NCBI RefSeq assembly: GCF_014649655.1
Contig: NZ_BMTL01000038.1
Coordinates: 1-64,000 of the forward strand
Origin: Streptomyces humidus
GTDB lineage: Bacteria; Actinomycetota; Actinomycetes; Streptomycetales; Streptomycetaceae
Reading direction: 5' to 3'
Length of the DNA: 64,000 nt
Part shown: positions 52,116 through 60,465 of the stretch, piece by piece
Position numbering within the stretch: the first letter of the stretch is position 1
Layout: every line of letters starts with the position of its first letter
Notes under the pieces: generated by a model
Seen by the model: only the letters and a program-made list of their open reading frames with translations
The model's database searches: none
Told to the model about the DNA's origin: nothing
Made by a program: the position numbers and the translations under genes

Positions 52116-52523
52116 TCAGACGAGCAGATCGGCGCGGTTGTCGCGCTCAAGGCGCTGAATGTAAACGGCGTACATGGTCTTGGCGTGGGGAAGCAGGGCG
52201 ATCAGCTTCGGCAGTGCGCCCGACACCGTGATGTGCTTGCGGGCGACGGCGAGCGGGATGCTGACCTTGCCCTGCCAGAACCGGTTGGCCGTCTCACCGT
52301 CGAGGGTCATGGTCATGTTCGGCGCCGGGGCGTCGGCATCGCCGTAGTGGACCTGGGCGGCCGGGAGATCGGCGGTGATGACGGCGTCGGGCCGCGACAG
52401 GTTCATGCGGAGCACCAGCCCTGATCGGGCCAGGGCCTGCCGCACGTCGGGGTCGGCGAAGCCGGCCTCGAAGATGCCGCCGATGTACTTCTCGGCTTCG
52501 GGCGTGTCGGCAAATGTGGCCAA
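52116..52523 (-). CDS. SCP2 sterol-carrier-domain protein
   Basis: 135 residues: an SCP2 fold with LRMNLSRPDAVITADL, NMTMTLDGETANRFWQGKVS and VSGALPKLIALLP. Such proteins bind sterols, acyl-CoAs or other lipids in a hydrophobic tunnel. Its location between the acyl-CoA dehydrogenase and aldehyde dehydrogenase genes, in one operon with the racemase and P450 reductase, supports a hydrophobic isoprenoid- or steroid-like substrate. Confidence 0.88.
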   Translation of the reverse strand: MATFADTPEAEKYIGGIFEAGFADPDVRQALARSGLVLRMNLSRPDAVITADLPAAQVHYGDADAPAPNMTMTLDGETANRFWQGKVSIPLAVARKHITVSGALPKLIALLPHAKTMYAVYIQRLERDNRADLLV

Positions 52524-52547
52524 GGTTCGCTCTCCTTGCGAGTGGGG

Positions 52548-53930
52548 TCAGAAGATCTTGCGAAGCATCCGCTGGGCGAGCGGACCGTACGGCGGGTAGA
52601 CGATGCGCGGATCCGGTCGGCTCGGTCTGGCCAGGTGGGCCTTGCGGTGGCTGAAGGTCTGGAATCCCCAGGCGCCGTGGTAGGCGCCCATCCCGGACGT
52701 ACCGACTCCGCCGAACGGCAGACCTGGGACCAGGAAATGCGCGGCGGCGTGGTTGCTGACGACGGCCCCTGCGGACACCGCGGCTCGGTAGCGTCGCTGC
52801 AGCCGCCGTGAGCGAGTGAAGACGTAGGCGGCCAAGGGCTTTGTGCCGCGGTCGATCCAGCGGATCGCTTCCTCGTCATCGGCGACGGTGACGACCGGGA
52901 GGATCGGGCCGAAGATCTCCTCGGTCATCAGCGCCGAATCCTGGTCCGGATCCACCACGACCGTGAGGTCGACCTGGCGGCGACCGGGGTCGCCGGTTCC
53001 TCCGATCAGCACCTGTCCACCGTGGTCTCGCAGCATGCCGGCCAGCCGCCCGGCGTGCCGGCTGTTCACGATCGGCATGGACGCGCCTCCGTCCCGGTGG
53101 GGACTCAGCTCGACGAGAGCCTGTCTGAGCTTCGGCAGGAACGCGTCGCGCACGGCTCCGTCGACCATCACGTAGTCGGGGGCGATGCAGGTTTGACCGG
53201 AGTTGAGGAGTTTCGTCCAGGCGATCCGTCGTGCCGCGACGTCGAGGTCGGCGTCACGCGCGACGAGTACCGGGCATTTGCCCCCGAGTTCGAGGGTGAC
53301 CGGAGTCAGGTGTGGTGCCGCGGCGGCCATGATCACCTTGCCGACTTCCGGGCCACCGGTGAAGAAGGCGTGGTCGAGCCCCTCGGCGAGGATCGCCTGC
53401 GTTGCTTCCGGGCCGCCCTGGATGACCGCGAATGCCTCGGGATCCAGGTACTCCCTCACAAGCTCCGTGATCAGCTGGGCCGTTCGCGGTGTGTGCTCGG
53501 AGGGCTTGATCACGGCGCAGTTGCCGGCCGAGATGGCTGCCACCAAGGGGGCGAGGGTGAGGAGCAGTGGATAGTTCCAGGGCCCGATCACGACCACGAC
53601 GCCGAGCGGCTCGTAGTCGTACCAGGCCCTCCCCGGGAACTGCGAGAGCGGCACCGGCACTCGCTTCGCCCGCATCCATTTCCTCAGGTGCGCGCGGGCG
53701 AACCGCGCTTCGGCGGCGGTCGGCGCGATGTCGCCGAGGAAGGAGTCGTGCGGGGGGCGGCCCAGATCCTCGGCGAGAGCCGCGGTGATCCGCTGCTCGC
53801 CCTCTGCCAGCAGCCGCTCGATCTGCGCGAGTTGGGCGAGCCGCCAGGCGATGGGCCGGGTGCGACCGGATGTGAACGTGGCGCGCAGCCGGGCGATCTG
53901 CGCGGTGACGGTGAGCGTCGGCGCGGTCAT
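52548..53930 (-). CDS. Aldehyde dehydrogenase (class 3-like)
   Basis: 460 residues from the ATG at 53930 with AGGAGCG upstream. IGPWNYPLLLTLAPL, VTLELGGKCPVLV (catalytic Glu), LNSGQTCIAPDYV (catalytic Cys about 248), and EEIFGPILPVV; length and C-terminus (YPPYGPLAQRMLRKIF) fit the coniferyl/fatty-aldehyde class 3 group. Likely oxidises the aldehyde formed after P450 terminal hydroxylation to the carboxylate for CoA activation. Confidence 0.93.
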   Translation of the reverse strand: MTAPTLTVTAQIARLRATFTSGRTRPIAWRLAQLAQIERLLAEGEQRITAALAEDLGRPPHDSFLGDIAPTAAEARFARAHLRKWMRAKRVPVPLSQFPGRAWYDYEPLGVVVVIGPWNYPLLLTLAPLVAAISAGNCAVIKPSEHTPRTAQLITELVREYLDPEAFAVIQGGPEATQAILAEGLDHAFFTGGPEVGKVIMAAAAPHLTPVTLELGGKCPVLVARDADLDVAARRIAWTKLLNSGQTCIAPDYVMVDGAVRDAFLPKLRQALVELSPHRDGGASMPIVNSRHAGRLAGMLRDHGGQVLIGGTGDPGRRQVDLTVVVDPDQDSALMTEEIFGPILPVVTVADDEEAIRWIDRGTKPLAAYVFTRSRRLQRRYRAAVSAGAVVSNHAAAHFLVPGLPFGGVGTSGMGAYHGAWGFQTFSHRKAHLARPSRPDPRIVYPPYGPLAQRMLRKIF

Positions 53931-53940
53931 CGGGCGCTCC

Positions 53941-54765
53941 TCAGGACTCGCGCACGCGCTGCTCATAGGCCGCGCGGCGCTCGGGGTCGTAGGTGAGGAA
54001 GGCGTCGTACGCGCCCATCCTGCGGTTGACGAGGTCACGCAGACGCCGGCCCAGGAAGGACTGTGCCTTGAGCATCGGTCCGACGACGGCGGGAACGTAC
54101 ACGTCGGCACGCTTCTTCTCGATCGCCCTGACGATGCCTCTGGCGACGTCTGACGGCTCCACGGTCGGGACGAACCTCATCCCGGCGGTTCCGTCGATCA
54201 GTTCGGTGTTGGTGAAGTTCGGCAGGACGCAGGTGAAGTCGATCCCGGTCCCCGCGTACTCGATACGGGCCGTCTCGGTGAGGGCGACGACCGCCGACTT
54301 CGCGGCGCAGTAGGCGAGACCGCCCGGGATGGCGACCTTCCCCGCGGTGGAGGCGACGTTGATGATGTGGCCCCGGCCTCGTTCGATCATGGCCGGGAGT
54401 GCGAGGTGGAGGCCGTGGAGGTGTCCGAGGACGTTGATCTCCAGCACCCGTTGGTAGACGGCCGGGAGCTGGTCGACGAAGCGGCCGATCGGCATGATGC
54501 CGGCGTTGTTGACGAGGACGTCGACCGGACCGCCGATGGCGGCCTTGTCGAGGAACGCCGCGTACGAGGCGCGGTCGGACACATCGAGCTGGTGCGCCTC
54601 GGCGGAGCCGCCGAGCCCGGCGGCAGCGTTCTGCGCGGCCGTGGCGTCGACGTCGCCGATGATCACGTGCGTACCGCGGGAATGGAGCTCGGTGGCGGTC
54701 GCGAGCCCGATGCCTCGCGCCGCTCCCGTGATCGCGACGCGAAGGCCGGCGAGACTTTCGGTCAT
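53941..54765 (-). CDS. SDR-family dehydrogenase
   Basis: 274 residues. TGAARGIGLATA, VNNAGIMP, NVASTAGKVAIPGGLAYCAAK (Ser, Tyr, Lys present). The C-terminal extension RAIEKKRADVYVPAVVGP and LGRRLRDLVNRRMGAYDAFL resembles mycobacterial SDRs linked to lipid metabolism. It could oxidise the alcohol produced by the P450 to the aldehyde, or a ring hydroxyl. Ten bp from the aldehyde dehydrogenase gene. Confidence 0.88.
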   Translation of the reverse strand: MTESLAGLRVAITGAARGIGLATATELHSRGTHVIIGDVDATAAQNAAAGLGGSAEAHQLDVSDRASYAAFLDKAAIGGPVDVLVNNAGIMPIGRFVDQLPAVYQRVLEINVLGHLHGLHLALPAMIERGRGHIINVASTAGKVAIPGGLAYCAAKSAVVALTETARIEYAGTGIDFTCVLPNFTNTELIDGTAGMRFVPTVEPSDVARGIVRAIEKKRADVYVPAVVGPMLKAQSFLGRRLRDLVNRRMGAYDAFLTYDPERRAAYEQRVRES

Positions 54766-54775
54766 GGCGTGCTCC

Positions 54776-55741
54776 TTACAGATCGATGACGAGACGGCCG
54801 GACGAGCACCGTGAGACGCAGGGCATGAAGGAACCCGCCTCCCGGTCCTCGGGCGTCAGGACGGAGTCGCGATGGTCCGCCTCACCCTCGATGACCTCGG
54901 TCTCGCAGGTGCCGCAGATTCCCTCGCTGCAGGAGCGGGGGACGAAGACGCCGCAGTCGGTCGCGACATCGAGGATCGAGACGCCGGGGGGCACGGTCGC
55001 CGAGATTCCCGACCTCGCGAAGACCACTTCGAAGGCGGAGTCGTCATCGCGATGAGCTGTGCCGGCTGCCGCGAACCTCTCCAGGTGGAGGCTGCCTTGC
55101 GGCCACGCACTCATCCGCTCCTCGACTGCCGACAGCAGCGCTTCCGGCCCGCATGCGTAGACGAGGGTCCCGGCTCGTACTGGCTCCAGCACCGCGGCGA
55201 GATCGAGTCTGCCCGCGGTGTCCTCGGGCTGGATCCGCACCTGGTCCCCCAGGCGTTCGAGCTCGTCGCGGTAGGCCATGGAGGCAAGTCGGCGGCCGCC
55301 GTACAGCAGCGACCAGGCGGAGCCTCTGGCCTCCACTGCGCGGATCATGGCCAGAAGCGGTGTGATCCCGATGCCGCCGGCGATGAACTGGTAGCGCGGC
55401 GCGTCGACAAGGGCGAAGTGATTGGCCGGTGGAGCGGCCCGCACGGTGTCACCGGCTCGCATGGTGTCGTGAACGTGGGCCGAGCCGCCACGGCCGGCCG
55501 GCTCGCGCAGGACGGCGACGCGGTAACGGTGGCGGTCGTCGGGGTCACCGCAGAGCGAGTACGACCGAACGAGGTCGTCGGCGAGCACCAGGTCGAGATG
55601 AGCACCGGGCGACCAGGCCGGCAGGGGTTGTGGTGCGTGGAGGACCAGTTCCACCACCCCGTCGGCCACGGGGCGCTTCGCCTCGACCATGAGGTCGAGG
55701 ACTCCCGCGTCGAGCGGGGGTGCCATGGCGGCGGTCGTCAT
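54776..55741 (-). CDS. PDR/VanB-type oxidoreductase (FMN, NADH, plant-type [2Fe-2S])
   Basis: 321 residues, ATG behind AAAGGAGG. Flavin-binding RSYSLCGDP, NAD-binding FIAGGIGITPLLAMI, YACGPEALL, and a C-terminal plant-type ferredoxin domain with SCSEGICGTCETEV and a distant Cys in FMPCVS. Single-protein reductase that can pass electrons from NADH to an oxygenase. It is divergent from the cytochrome P450 gene and shares its promoter region, so it is the probable P450 redox partner. First gene of a seven-gene minus-strand operon. Confidence 0.92.
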   Translation of the reverse strand: MTTAAMAPPLDAGVLDLMVEAKRPVADGVVELVLHAPQPLPAWSPGAHLDLVLADDLVRSYSLCGDPDDRHRYRVAVLREPAGRGGSAHVHDTMRAGDTVRAAPPANHFALVDAPRYQFIAGGIGITPLLAMIRAVEARGSAWSLLYGGRRLASMAYRDELERLGDQVRIQPEDTAGRLDLAAVLEPVRAGTLVYACGPEALLSAVEERMSAWPQGSLHLERFAAAGTAHRDDDSAFEVVFARSGISATVPPGVSILDVATDCGVFVPRSCSEGICGTCETEVIEGEADHRDSVLTPEDREAGSFMPCVSRCSSGRLVIDL

Positions 55742-55773
55742 AGCCGGACCTCCTTTCGTCTGGATGGCGAACA

Positions 55774-55794
55774 TGTAACATAATCTACGTTACA
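55774..55794. promoter_or_regulatory. Dyad operator, reductase operon side
   Basis: Arms TGTAAC (55774-55779) and GTTACA (55789-55794) separated by nine AT-rich bases; 33 bp before the reductase ATG. Candidate TetR-type operator. Confidence 0.65.
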
Positions 55795-55833
55795 TTTGAC
55801 TGCAAGGGTTGACCCGGCCGCCCGCAAAGATAA

Positions 55834-55849
55834 TGTAAGGAACGTTACA
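55834..55849. promoter_or_regulatory. Dyad operator, P450 side
   Basis: TGTAAGGAACGTTACA (arms TGTAA/TTACA), sharing the ACGTTACA half with the dyad at 55774. It overlaps a possible -10 (GATAAT/TAATGT) that follows TTGACC at 55809, so binding would block the P450 promoter. Confidence 0.65.
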
Positions 55850-55882
55850 GTCCCTCTTTGCTTCTTACCGGGGAGGCAACCC

Positions 55883-57145
55883 ATGTCCGCCACCGTCACC
55901 CGTCCCACGTACGACGAGATCGAGTTGTCGAGCGAGACGTTCTGGTCCCGCTCGCCCCGAGACCGTGACCGGTCATTCGCCGCCCTGCGTGCCGAGCGTC
56001 CGGTCTCCTGGCAGCCCAAGGCCTACGGGTCCCTCATGGACGACCCCGAGGACTCCGGCTACTGGGCGGTCGTCCGGCACCAGGACGTCGTAGCGGTCTC
56101 GAAGAACGACGCGGTGTTCTCCTCCGACCCGGATCTCGGCGGAGTCATGTTCGAGAACGTGCCCGCGGACTTCCTGCGGGAGACCCAGTCGATCCTCACC
56201 ATGGACGAGCCGAGGCACGGGCGGACGCGCGCCCTGGTCGCCTCGGCGTTCAGTCCGCGCCAGATCCGGCTGATCGAGGGACAGATCAGGCAGCAGGCGA
56301 CCGCGATCGTGGACACGCTCCTCGACCAGGGGCCCGTCGACTTCGTCGAGCAGGTCTCCAAGCGGCTTCCGCTGTGGACCATCTCAGAAATGGTCGGCGT
56401 TCCCCTCGAAGACCGGGAGCGGATGGTGGCCGCGGTCGACGACATGGTCGGATACAACGATCCTGAGAACGTCGGTGACCGCGACCCCTTCATGTGCCTG
56501 CTCGAGGGCGCCGGCGCCCTGCACGACATCGCTCAGAACCTCATCGAGGCGCGGCGCTCGGCGCCTGCCGACGACCTGATGACGGCGCTGGTACAGGCGG
56601 AGATCGAGGGACAGCGGCTCACCGACGAGGAGATCCGTTCGTACTTCTGCCTGCTCGCCGTCGCCGGCAACGACACCACCCGCAACACCACGAGCCACGG
56701 GATGAAGGCGCTCTGCGACAACCCCGACCAGAAGGCGCTGCTGCTGAGCGATTTCGACCGTCGTATCCCGGGAGCGATCGAGGAGTTCATGCGCTGGGCA
56801 ACCCCGGTGATGACCTTCCGGCGCACCGCGCGCGCCGCGACCGTCCTCGGCGGGCAGGAGATCGCCGCCGGCGACAAGGTGGTGATGTTCTACAGCTCGG
56901 CCAACCGCGACGAGAGCGTCTTCGCCGACCCGTGGCGGTTCGACATCTCCCGCAACCCCAACCCCCACGTCGGCCTCGGCGGTGGCGGGGTCCACTACTG
57001 CCTCGGACAGCATGTCGCGCGCATGCAGATGCGTTCGCTGTTCCGGGAGGTGCTGACGCGCGTTCCCGACCTCCGGCTCGGCGAACCGGAATACGTGGTC
57101 GGGCACTTCGTGAACGCCGTCAAGCGCATGCCCGTCTCGTTCTGA
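55883..57145 (+). CDS. Cytochrome P450, CYP125/CYP142-like
   Basis: 420 residues, ATG behind GGGGAGG. I-helix oxygen-binding AVAGNDTTRN (about residue 261), ExxR in EEFMRWATP, and haem-ligand segment VGLGGGGVHYCLGQHVA (Cys about 372). The usual Phe before GG in the haem loop is Leu. The MDEPRHGRTRALV and NPNPHVG blocks are typical of actinobacterial steroid and fatty-acyl side-chain P450s. It probably hydroxylates a terminal methyl. Divergent from its reductase; 33 bp before the acyl-CoA ligase gene. Confidence 0.93.
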   Translation: MSATVTRPTYDEIELSSETFWSRSPRDRDRSFAALRAERPVSWQPKAYGSLMDDPEDSGYWAVVRHQDVVAVSKNDAVFSSDPDLGGVMFENVPADFLRETQSILTMDEPRHGRTRALVASAFSPRQIRLIEGQIRQQATAIVDTLLDQGPVDFVEQVSKRLPLWTISEMVGVPLEDRERMVAAVDDMVGYNDPENVGDRDPFMCLLEGAGALHDIAQNLIEARRSAPADDLMTALVQAEIEGQRLTDEEIRSYFCLLAVAGNDTTRNTTSHGMKALCDNPDQKALLLSDFDRRIPGAIEEFMRWATPVMTFRRTARAATVLGGQEIAAGDKVVMFYSSANRDESVFADPWRFDISRNPNPHVGLGGGGVHYCLGQHVARMQMRSLFREVLTRVPDLRLGEPEYVVGHFVNAVKRMPVSF

Positions 57146-57178
57146 CCACCCACCCCGACGCTTCCCTGGAGGACGCCG

Positions 57179-58729
57179 ATGTACCCCGGGACTCACGCCC
57201 AGACAACTCCGGCCAAGCCTGCCGTCGTCATGGCCGCCTCAGGCCGGACCCTGACCTACGCCGAGCTCGACGACCAGTCCCGCCGGCTCGCTGTCGGACT
57301 CCACGATCTCGGCCTGCGGCGCGGAGACGTCGTCGCCATGCTGAGCGACAACGCACCCGAATGCTTCGTGCTCTACTGGGCGGCTCTGCGATCAGGCCTG
57401 TATCTGACAGCGGTCAACCACCACCTCACCGCGAGCGAGGCGGCGTACATCGTCCGCGACTCGGGCGCCAAGGTGCTGTTCGCGTCGGGCCGTCTCGAAG
57501 AGCAGGCGTCCGATGCGCTCGCCGAGTGCCCCGGGCTGGAGACGGCGTTCAGCTTCGACGGCCCGATCCCGGGCTACGGGGTGTACGAGACGTTCCTTGA
57601 GAGCGCCGAGGACCGCATGCCGGCGGAACAGCCCCGCGGGAGCGACATGCTCTACTCCTCCGGCACCACGGGACGCCCGAAGGGCATCAAGCCGCCCCTG
57701 CTGCCCATCGCGGTGGACGAACCCGGCGATCCTCTGACCGCACTGGCGGGGACGTATCTCGGCGTCGGTCCCGACGACGTCTACCTGTCCCCGGCTCCGA
57801 TCTACCATGCCGCACCGCTGCGCTGGTGCGGAGTGGTCCACGCGTACGGGGGCACCGTGGTGGTGCTGGAGAAGTTCTCCGCCGAGGGCGCGCTCGAGGC
57901 ACTCCAGAACCACCGGGTGACCGTCGTCCAGATGGTCCCGACGATGTTCGTGCGCATGCTGCAGCTCGACAGTGCTCTGCGGACGAAGTACGACCTCTCC
58001 TCTCTGCGGCTGGCCATCCACGCTGCCGCGCCCTGTCCGGTCGAGGTCAAGCGGGCGATGCTCGACTGGTGGGGGCCCAAGCTCGTCGAGTACTACTCCT
58101 CGACCGAGATGAGCGGGATGACCGTCATCACCACGCCCGAGTGGCTCAAGAAGCCCGGCTCCGTCGGTCGCAGCGTCTTCGGCCCGATCCACATCTGCGA
58201 CGAGCGCGGCGAGGAGTTGTGCGTCGGCGAGGTCGGCAGGGTCTACTTCGAGCGCGACGTGCGGCCTTTCGAGTATCACAACGAACCGGAGAAGACGAAG
58301 GCCGCCGAGCACCCGGATCACGCCAACTGGACCGCCATCGGCGACCTGGGCTACGTCGACGACGACGGCTATCTGTTCCTCACCGACCGGGAATCCTTCA
58401 TGATCATCTCTGGTGGCGTGAACATCTACCCGCAGGAGGTCGAGAACGCCCTGGCCCTGCATCCGGCGGTGTACGACATCGGCGTGGTCGGGATCCCGGA
58501 CCCGGTGATGGGCCAGCAGGTGAAGGCCTTCGTCGCCCTCCGGCCGGGCATCACCCCGTCCGACGCACTGGCGGAGGAGCTCATCGCCTATGCGCGCACC
58601 AAGGTCGCGGCGTACAAGGCGCCCCGCTCGGTGGAGTTCATCGACGAGCTGCCGCGCACCCCTACCGGCAAGCTGGTGAAGAGCGCCCTCACCGCGCGGA
58701 CGTCGGGAGGGGCTACAGGCGGGCACTAG
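57179..58729 (+). CDS. Fatty-acyl/steroid-acid-type CoA ligase (FadD-like)
   Basis: 516 residues, ATG behind GGAGGACGCCG. Motifs: MLYSSGTTGRPKGIK (about 157-171), VEYYSSTEMSGMT, IGDLGYVDDDGYLFLTDR and catalytic Lys in LPRTPTGKLVKS (about 497). AMP-forming activation of a carboxylate, here presumably the acid generated by the P450, SDR and aldehyde dehydrogenase. It sits between the P450 and the TetR gene in one operon. Confidence 0.93.
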   Translation: MYPGTHAQTTPAKPAVVMAASGRTLTYAELDDQSRRLAVGLHDLGLRRGDVVAMLSDNAPECFVLYWAALRSGLYLTAVNHHLTASEAAYIVRDSGAKVLFASGRLEEQASDALAECPGLETAFSFDGPIPGYGVYETFLESAEDRMPAEQPRGSDMLYSSGTTGRPKGIKPPLLPIAVDEPGDPLTALAGTYLGVGPDDVYLSPAPIYHAAPLRWCGVVHAYGGTVVVLEKFSAEGALEALQNHRVTVVQMVPTMFVRMLQLDSALRTKYDLSSLRLAIHAAAPCPVEVKRAMLDWWGPKLVEYYSSTEMSGMTVITTPEWLKKPGSVGRSVFGPIHICDERGEELCVGEVGRVYFERDVRPFEYHNEPEKTKAAEHPDHANWTAIGDLGYVDDDGYLFLTDRESFMIISGGVNIYPQEVENALALHPAVYDIGVVGIPDPVMGQQVKAFVALRPGITPSDALAEELIAYARTKVAAYKAPRSVEFIDELPRTPTGKLVKSALTARTSGGATGGH

Positions 58730-58770
58730 GCTGGGGGAAACCAAGACACATGCCCCTAGGAGCTGAGCCC

Positions 58771-59334
58771 ATGCGCCTTCTGGTGACCCGCGAGGACTAC
58801 TACGAGGCCGCCATGGCGATCCTCGGGTCCGAGGGCGCGGGCCGGCTCAAGGTCACCACACTGTGCAAGGCGCTCAAGGTGACCACGGGATCGTTCTACG
58901 GCTACTTCGGCAGCCTCGACGGGTTCGTCGACGATTTCCTGGCGTACTGGGAGGACTCGCAGACCAAACGCATCGTGCTCCTGGCGAACGCCCCGGACGA
59001 TCCCGCCGAGCGCATTCACCTGCTCAAGGAGCTCGGCAGCACCCTCCCGCATGCCGCGGAGGGCGCCATCCGGTCGTGGGCACACACCAACCCCAGGGTC
59101 GCCGACATGCAGAAGAAGGTCGACGACCGGCGTCTGAAGGCGCTGATCCGCGTTCTGCGGCCCGCGTCGGCGTCGGCACAGGAGGCGCGAGTCCTCGGCA
59201 CCATGGCCATGACGCTCCTGGTGGGACTCCAGCAGTGGCGTCAGCCGGTGTCGAAGAAGGACTTCAACATGCTCTTCAACGAGTTCGAGCGGATCGTTCG
59301 TTCCAGGATGAGCGCCGTGGCCGCCGACGTCTGA
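58771..59334 (+). CDS. TetR-family transcriptional regulator
   Basis: 187 residues, ATG behind TAGGAGC. N-terminal HTH LKVTTLCKALKVTTGSFYGYFGSLDGFVDDFL (in parts, residues about 27-57) has the SFYxxF signature. The ligand domain has no recognisable motif. Third gene of the P450-ligase operon, so it is probably autoregulated. It is the only regulator in 48.9-64 kb and therefore the best candidate for the dyads at 55774, 55834 and perhaps 61259. Ligand may be an acyl-CoA. Confidence 0.9.
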   Translation: MRLLVTREDYYEAAMAILGSEGAGRLKVTTLCKALKVTTGSFYGYFGSLDGFVDDFLAYWEDSQTKRIVLLANAPDDPAERIHLLKELGSTLPHAAEGAIRSWAHTNPRVADMQKKVDDRRLKALIRVLRPASASAQEARVLGTMAMTLLVGLQQWRQPVSKKDFNMLFNEFERIVRSRMSAVAADV

Positions 59335-59363
59335 GCGGTCCGGCCCGGCGAATCCACCGCTGT

Positions 59364-59400
59364 GTGAGGATCGGTGCGGACTCGAACAACCGATCCTCAC
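59364..59400. terminator. Bidirectional hairpin terminator
   Basis: Perfect 12-bp arms GTGAGGATCGGT (59364-59375) and ACCGATCCTCAC (59389-59400) around a 13-base loop, between the convergent TetR and flavoprotein genes. Confidence 0.85.
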
Positions 59401-59444
59401 CTCACGAACCGGGGACACCCTGCCTCAGGGCCCCGTGCGGCCGA

Positions 59445-60437
59445 TCACACCGACGCGGTCGGGAAGTCGCCGGCCCGCTGCGCCAACGAGCGCTGCGCGG
59501 CGACATACTCGGCCCGGAGCCGGCCGACCAGGTCGCTCACACTCTGACGGCGGGTCACCGTTCCGATCCCCTGGCCCGACCCCCAGATGTCCTGCCAGAC
59601 CTTCGCGCCGGTGTTGCCGCCGGAGCCGAAGTCCATCGCAGAGGCATCGGAGGTGGGCAGGTTGTCCGGATCGAGGCCGGTCGCCTCGATACTCCCGCGC
59701 AGGTAGTTGCCGTGGACTCCGGTGAAGAGGTTGCTGTAGACGATGTCGCCGGCGCCGCCGGCGACGATCATGTCCTTGTAGGCGTCCACGGCATTCGCCT
59801 CATGGGTGGCCAGGAACGCGCTGCCGATGTAGGCGAAGTCCGCTCCTGCCGCCTGTGCCGCGAGGATGGAACTCCCGTGCGCGATCGCGCCCGAAAGCAG
59901 GACAGGGCCGTCGAACCAGGTGCGGATCTCTCGCACCAGCGCGAACGGCGACTGTGTGCCGGCATGGCCGCCCGCACCCGCGGCGACCGCGATCAGACCG
60001 TCGGCACCCTTCTCGACCGCCTTGTGCGCGAACCGCACGTTGATGACGTCGTGGAGGACGATTCCGCCGTAGCCGTGGATGGCGTCGTTGATGTCCTCGC
60101 GTGCGCCCAACGACGTGATGACGATCGGCACCTTGTGATCGATGCAGCTTTGGACATCGTCTTCGAGCCGGTCGTTCGACCGATGGACGATCAGGTTCAC
60201 CGCGAAGGGTGCCACCGGCGTCTCGGGACGAGTCGCACCGAGCTTTCCCAGTTCCTCCTCGATCCGCGCGAGCCAGTCGCGGACCTGGCCGGCGGGCCTG
60301 GCGTTGAGCGAGGGCAGCGAGCCGATCACGCCGGCGGAACACTGCGCGATCACGAGTTCCGGGCCGGATGCGATGAACATCGGGGCACACACGACGGGCA
60401 GGGACAGTGGGCGCTGAAGCACCTCAGGCATGGGCAT
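59445..60437 (-). CDS. Nitronate monooxygenase / 2-nitropropane-dioxygenase-like flavoprotein
   Basis: 330 residues; ATG at 60437 with GGAGGAGAG upstream. FMN TIM barrel: VVCAPMFIASGPELV, FAVNLIVHRSNDR, VAAGAGGHAGTQSPF (catalytic-His region) and LLSGAIAHGSSILAAQAAGADFAYIG (in part). True members oxidise alkyl nitronates, but in catabolic operons relatives (for example IpdC in steroid ring degradation) act as flavin-dependent reductases or dehydrogenases on CoA esters. Cotranscribed with the enoyl-CoA hydratase, which favours the second role. Confidence 0.88.
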   Translation of the reverse strand: MPMPEVLQRPLSLPVVCAPMFIASGPELVIAQCSAGVIGSLPSLNARPAGQVRDWLARIEEELGKLGATRPETPVAPFAVNLIVHRSNDRLEDDVQSCIDHKVPIVITSLGAREDINDAIHGYGGIVLHDVINVRFAHKAVEKGADGLIAVAAGAGGHAGTQSPFALVREIRTWFDGPVLLSGAIAHGSSILAAQAAGADFAYIGSAFLATHEANAVDAYKDMIVAGGAGDIVYSNLFTGVHGNYLRGSIEATGLDPDNLPTSDASAMDFGSGGNTGAKVWQDIWGSGQGIGTVTRRQSVSDLVGRLRAEYVAAQRSLAQRAGDFPTASV

Positions 60438-60465
60438 GGCTGTTTCTCTCCTCCTGATGCTGGTG

